In this document: piece after piece, positions 4,977-5,437 of the stretch
How the letters are laid out: each line of letters opens with the position of its first letter
Numbering within the stretch: position 1 is the stretch's first letter
Assembly: GCA_025454715.1 (NCBI GenBank)
Contig: JALONY010000425.1
Location: 1-5,437, forward strand
Direction: 5' to 3'
From: Anaerolineae bacterium
GTDB taxonomy: Bacteria > Chloroflexota > Anaerolineae > Aggregatilineales > Phototrophicaceae
DNA: 5,437 bases
The notes under the pieces: model-generated
Databases searched by the model: none
Seen by the model: only the letters and a program-made list of their open reading frames with translations
Told to the model about the DNA's origin: nothing
Translations under genes and position numbers: made by a program

Positions 4977-5437
4977 ATGTCCAAGCAAACGGTTTCACGG
5001 CGTAGTTTTTTTCAATATGGCGCGGCGGCGCTGGCGGGGGTGGCCTCTGCCCCGATGAACCCGCTGGCGGCGGTCATCAATGAGATGATGATGCAGCAGC
5101 GGGTCGGGCTGATGTTGCCCGAGACGGTGTTGTACGCGGGGTTGCCCGGCGACTTGCGCCAGAGCTTCGAGCGGGCGTGGTTTCGCCGCATCGGGCTGAC
5201 GCGGGACTCGGCTCGCGAGGCGGCGCGGGATTTGCTGCGGAGCGGGGCGCGGGTGCTGGTCGGGTGGGTGAGCAACGCCCAAGCCGAGGCGCTCCAGCCC
5301 GAGCTGGCCGAGCGCGACGCGCACCTGTTGGCGTTGTCGGCGGGGGAGCGCGCTGGCGCGGCCTTGCCCAACGTGACGTATGCCACGCAAGGCTACTGGC
5401 AAAGCGCGGCTTTGGCTGGGCAGTGGGTGGTCGGGCG
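4977..5437 (+). CDS. Tat-exported ABC-transporter substrate-binding-like protein (3' end outside window)
   Basis: The ATG at 4977 is preceded by GGAG (4962-4965), eleven bases away, and the frame stays open to the window end, giving 153 residues. The N-terminus is a twin-arginine signal: SRRSFFQ (7-13, consensus S/T-RR-x-F-L-K) then a hydrophobic run YGAAALAGVASA (14-25). The AxA at 23-25 is followed by proline, so cleavage may occur a few residues later. The mature part opens with VGLMLPETVLYAGLPGD (43-59), resembling the first strand and loop of type-I periplasmic binding proteins (Peripla_BP_6/LivK-like), and continues with REAARDLLRSGARVLVGWVS (80-99), which matches their 'GADVLVG' strand. 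The link between these is shorter than usual. The ligand is unknown, and no permease or ATPase gene is visible. It follows the DUF6916-like gene by 64 bases, probably in the same transcript. Confidence 0.85.
   Translation, partial: MSKQTVSRRSFFQYGAAALAGVASAPMNPLAAVINEMMMQQRVGLMLPETVLYAGLPGDLRQSFERAWFRRIGLTRDSAREAARDLLRSGARVLVGWVSNAQAEALQPELAERDAHLLALSAGERAGAALPNVTYATQGYWQSAALAGQWVVG

Noticed and set aside
1..5437. tRNA, rRNA, CRISPR array or insertion sequence
   Set aside because: I found no cloverleaf, rRNA-like stretch, regularly spaced repeats, transposase or terminal inverted repeats.

Overview
The window is a single-direction (+ strand) stretch of bacterial DNA, GC-rich (roughly 60 %), with many TTG leucine codons and clear Shine-Dalgarno sites. 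A twin-arginine export signal on the last gene and the secreted-repeat character of the first point to a free-living, probably Gram-negative bacterium. I cannot name the genus or even the phylum with confidence from this sequence.

Layout. Bases 1-2290 hold the 3' part of a very large surface or secreted protein. It begins before the window and folds as Thr/Ser/Gly-rich beta-strand repeats followed by a right-handed parallel beta-helix. Its frame is broken near base 910, where an apparent single extra base separates two otherwise continuous parts. A near-perfect hairpin terminator (2303-2334) ends this unit. Three tandem phage-tail-collar (MdpB-like) genes of 161, 165 and 171 codons follow (2420-2905, 2927-3424, 3538-4053). 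Next come a GNAT-family N-acetyltransferase (4146-4601), a small DUF6916-like protein whose start overlaps the GNAT stop (4598-4912), and the first 153 codons of a Tat-exported protein resembling ABC-transporter substrate-binding proteins (4977 to window end).

How they may work together. No capsid, portal, tape-measure, sheath or baseplate gene is visible, so this does not look like a prophage. It looks like a chromosomal accessory cluster in which three short-tail-fibre-like proteins, each keeping the HxH motif that binds metal in phage fibre trimers, sit between a giant beta-helical surface protein and a small set made of an acetyltransferase, DUF6916 and an exported binding protein. A shared role in assembling or modifying a cell-surface structure is my inference; no function is shown by the sequence.

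Points worth a second look are the frameshift in the giant protein, a clean seven-residue gap in the first collar protein, a GNAT that seems to lack the strand before its acetyl-CoA loop, a compact start to the binding protein, and hairpins in three of the spacers of the cluster.
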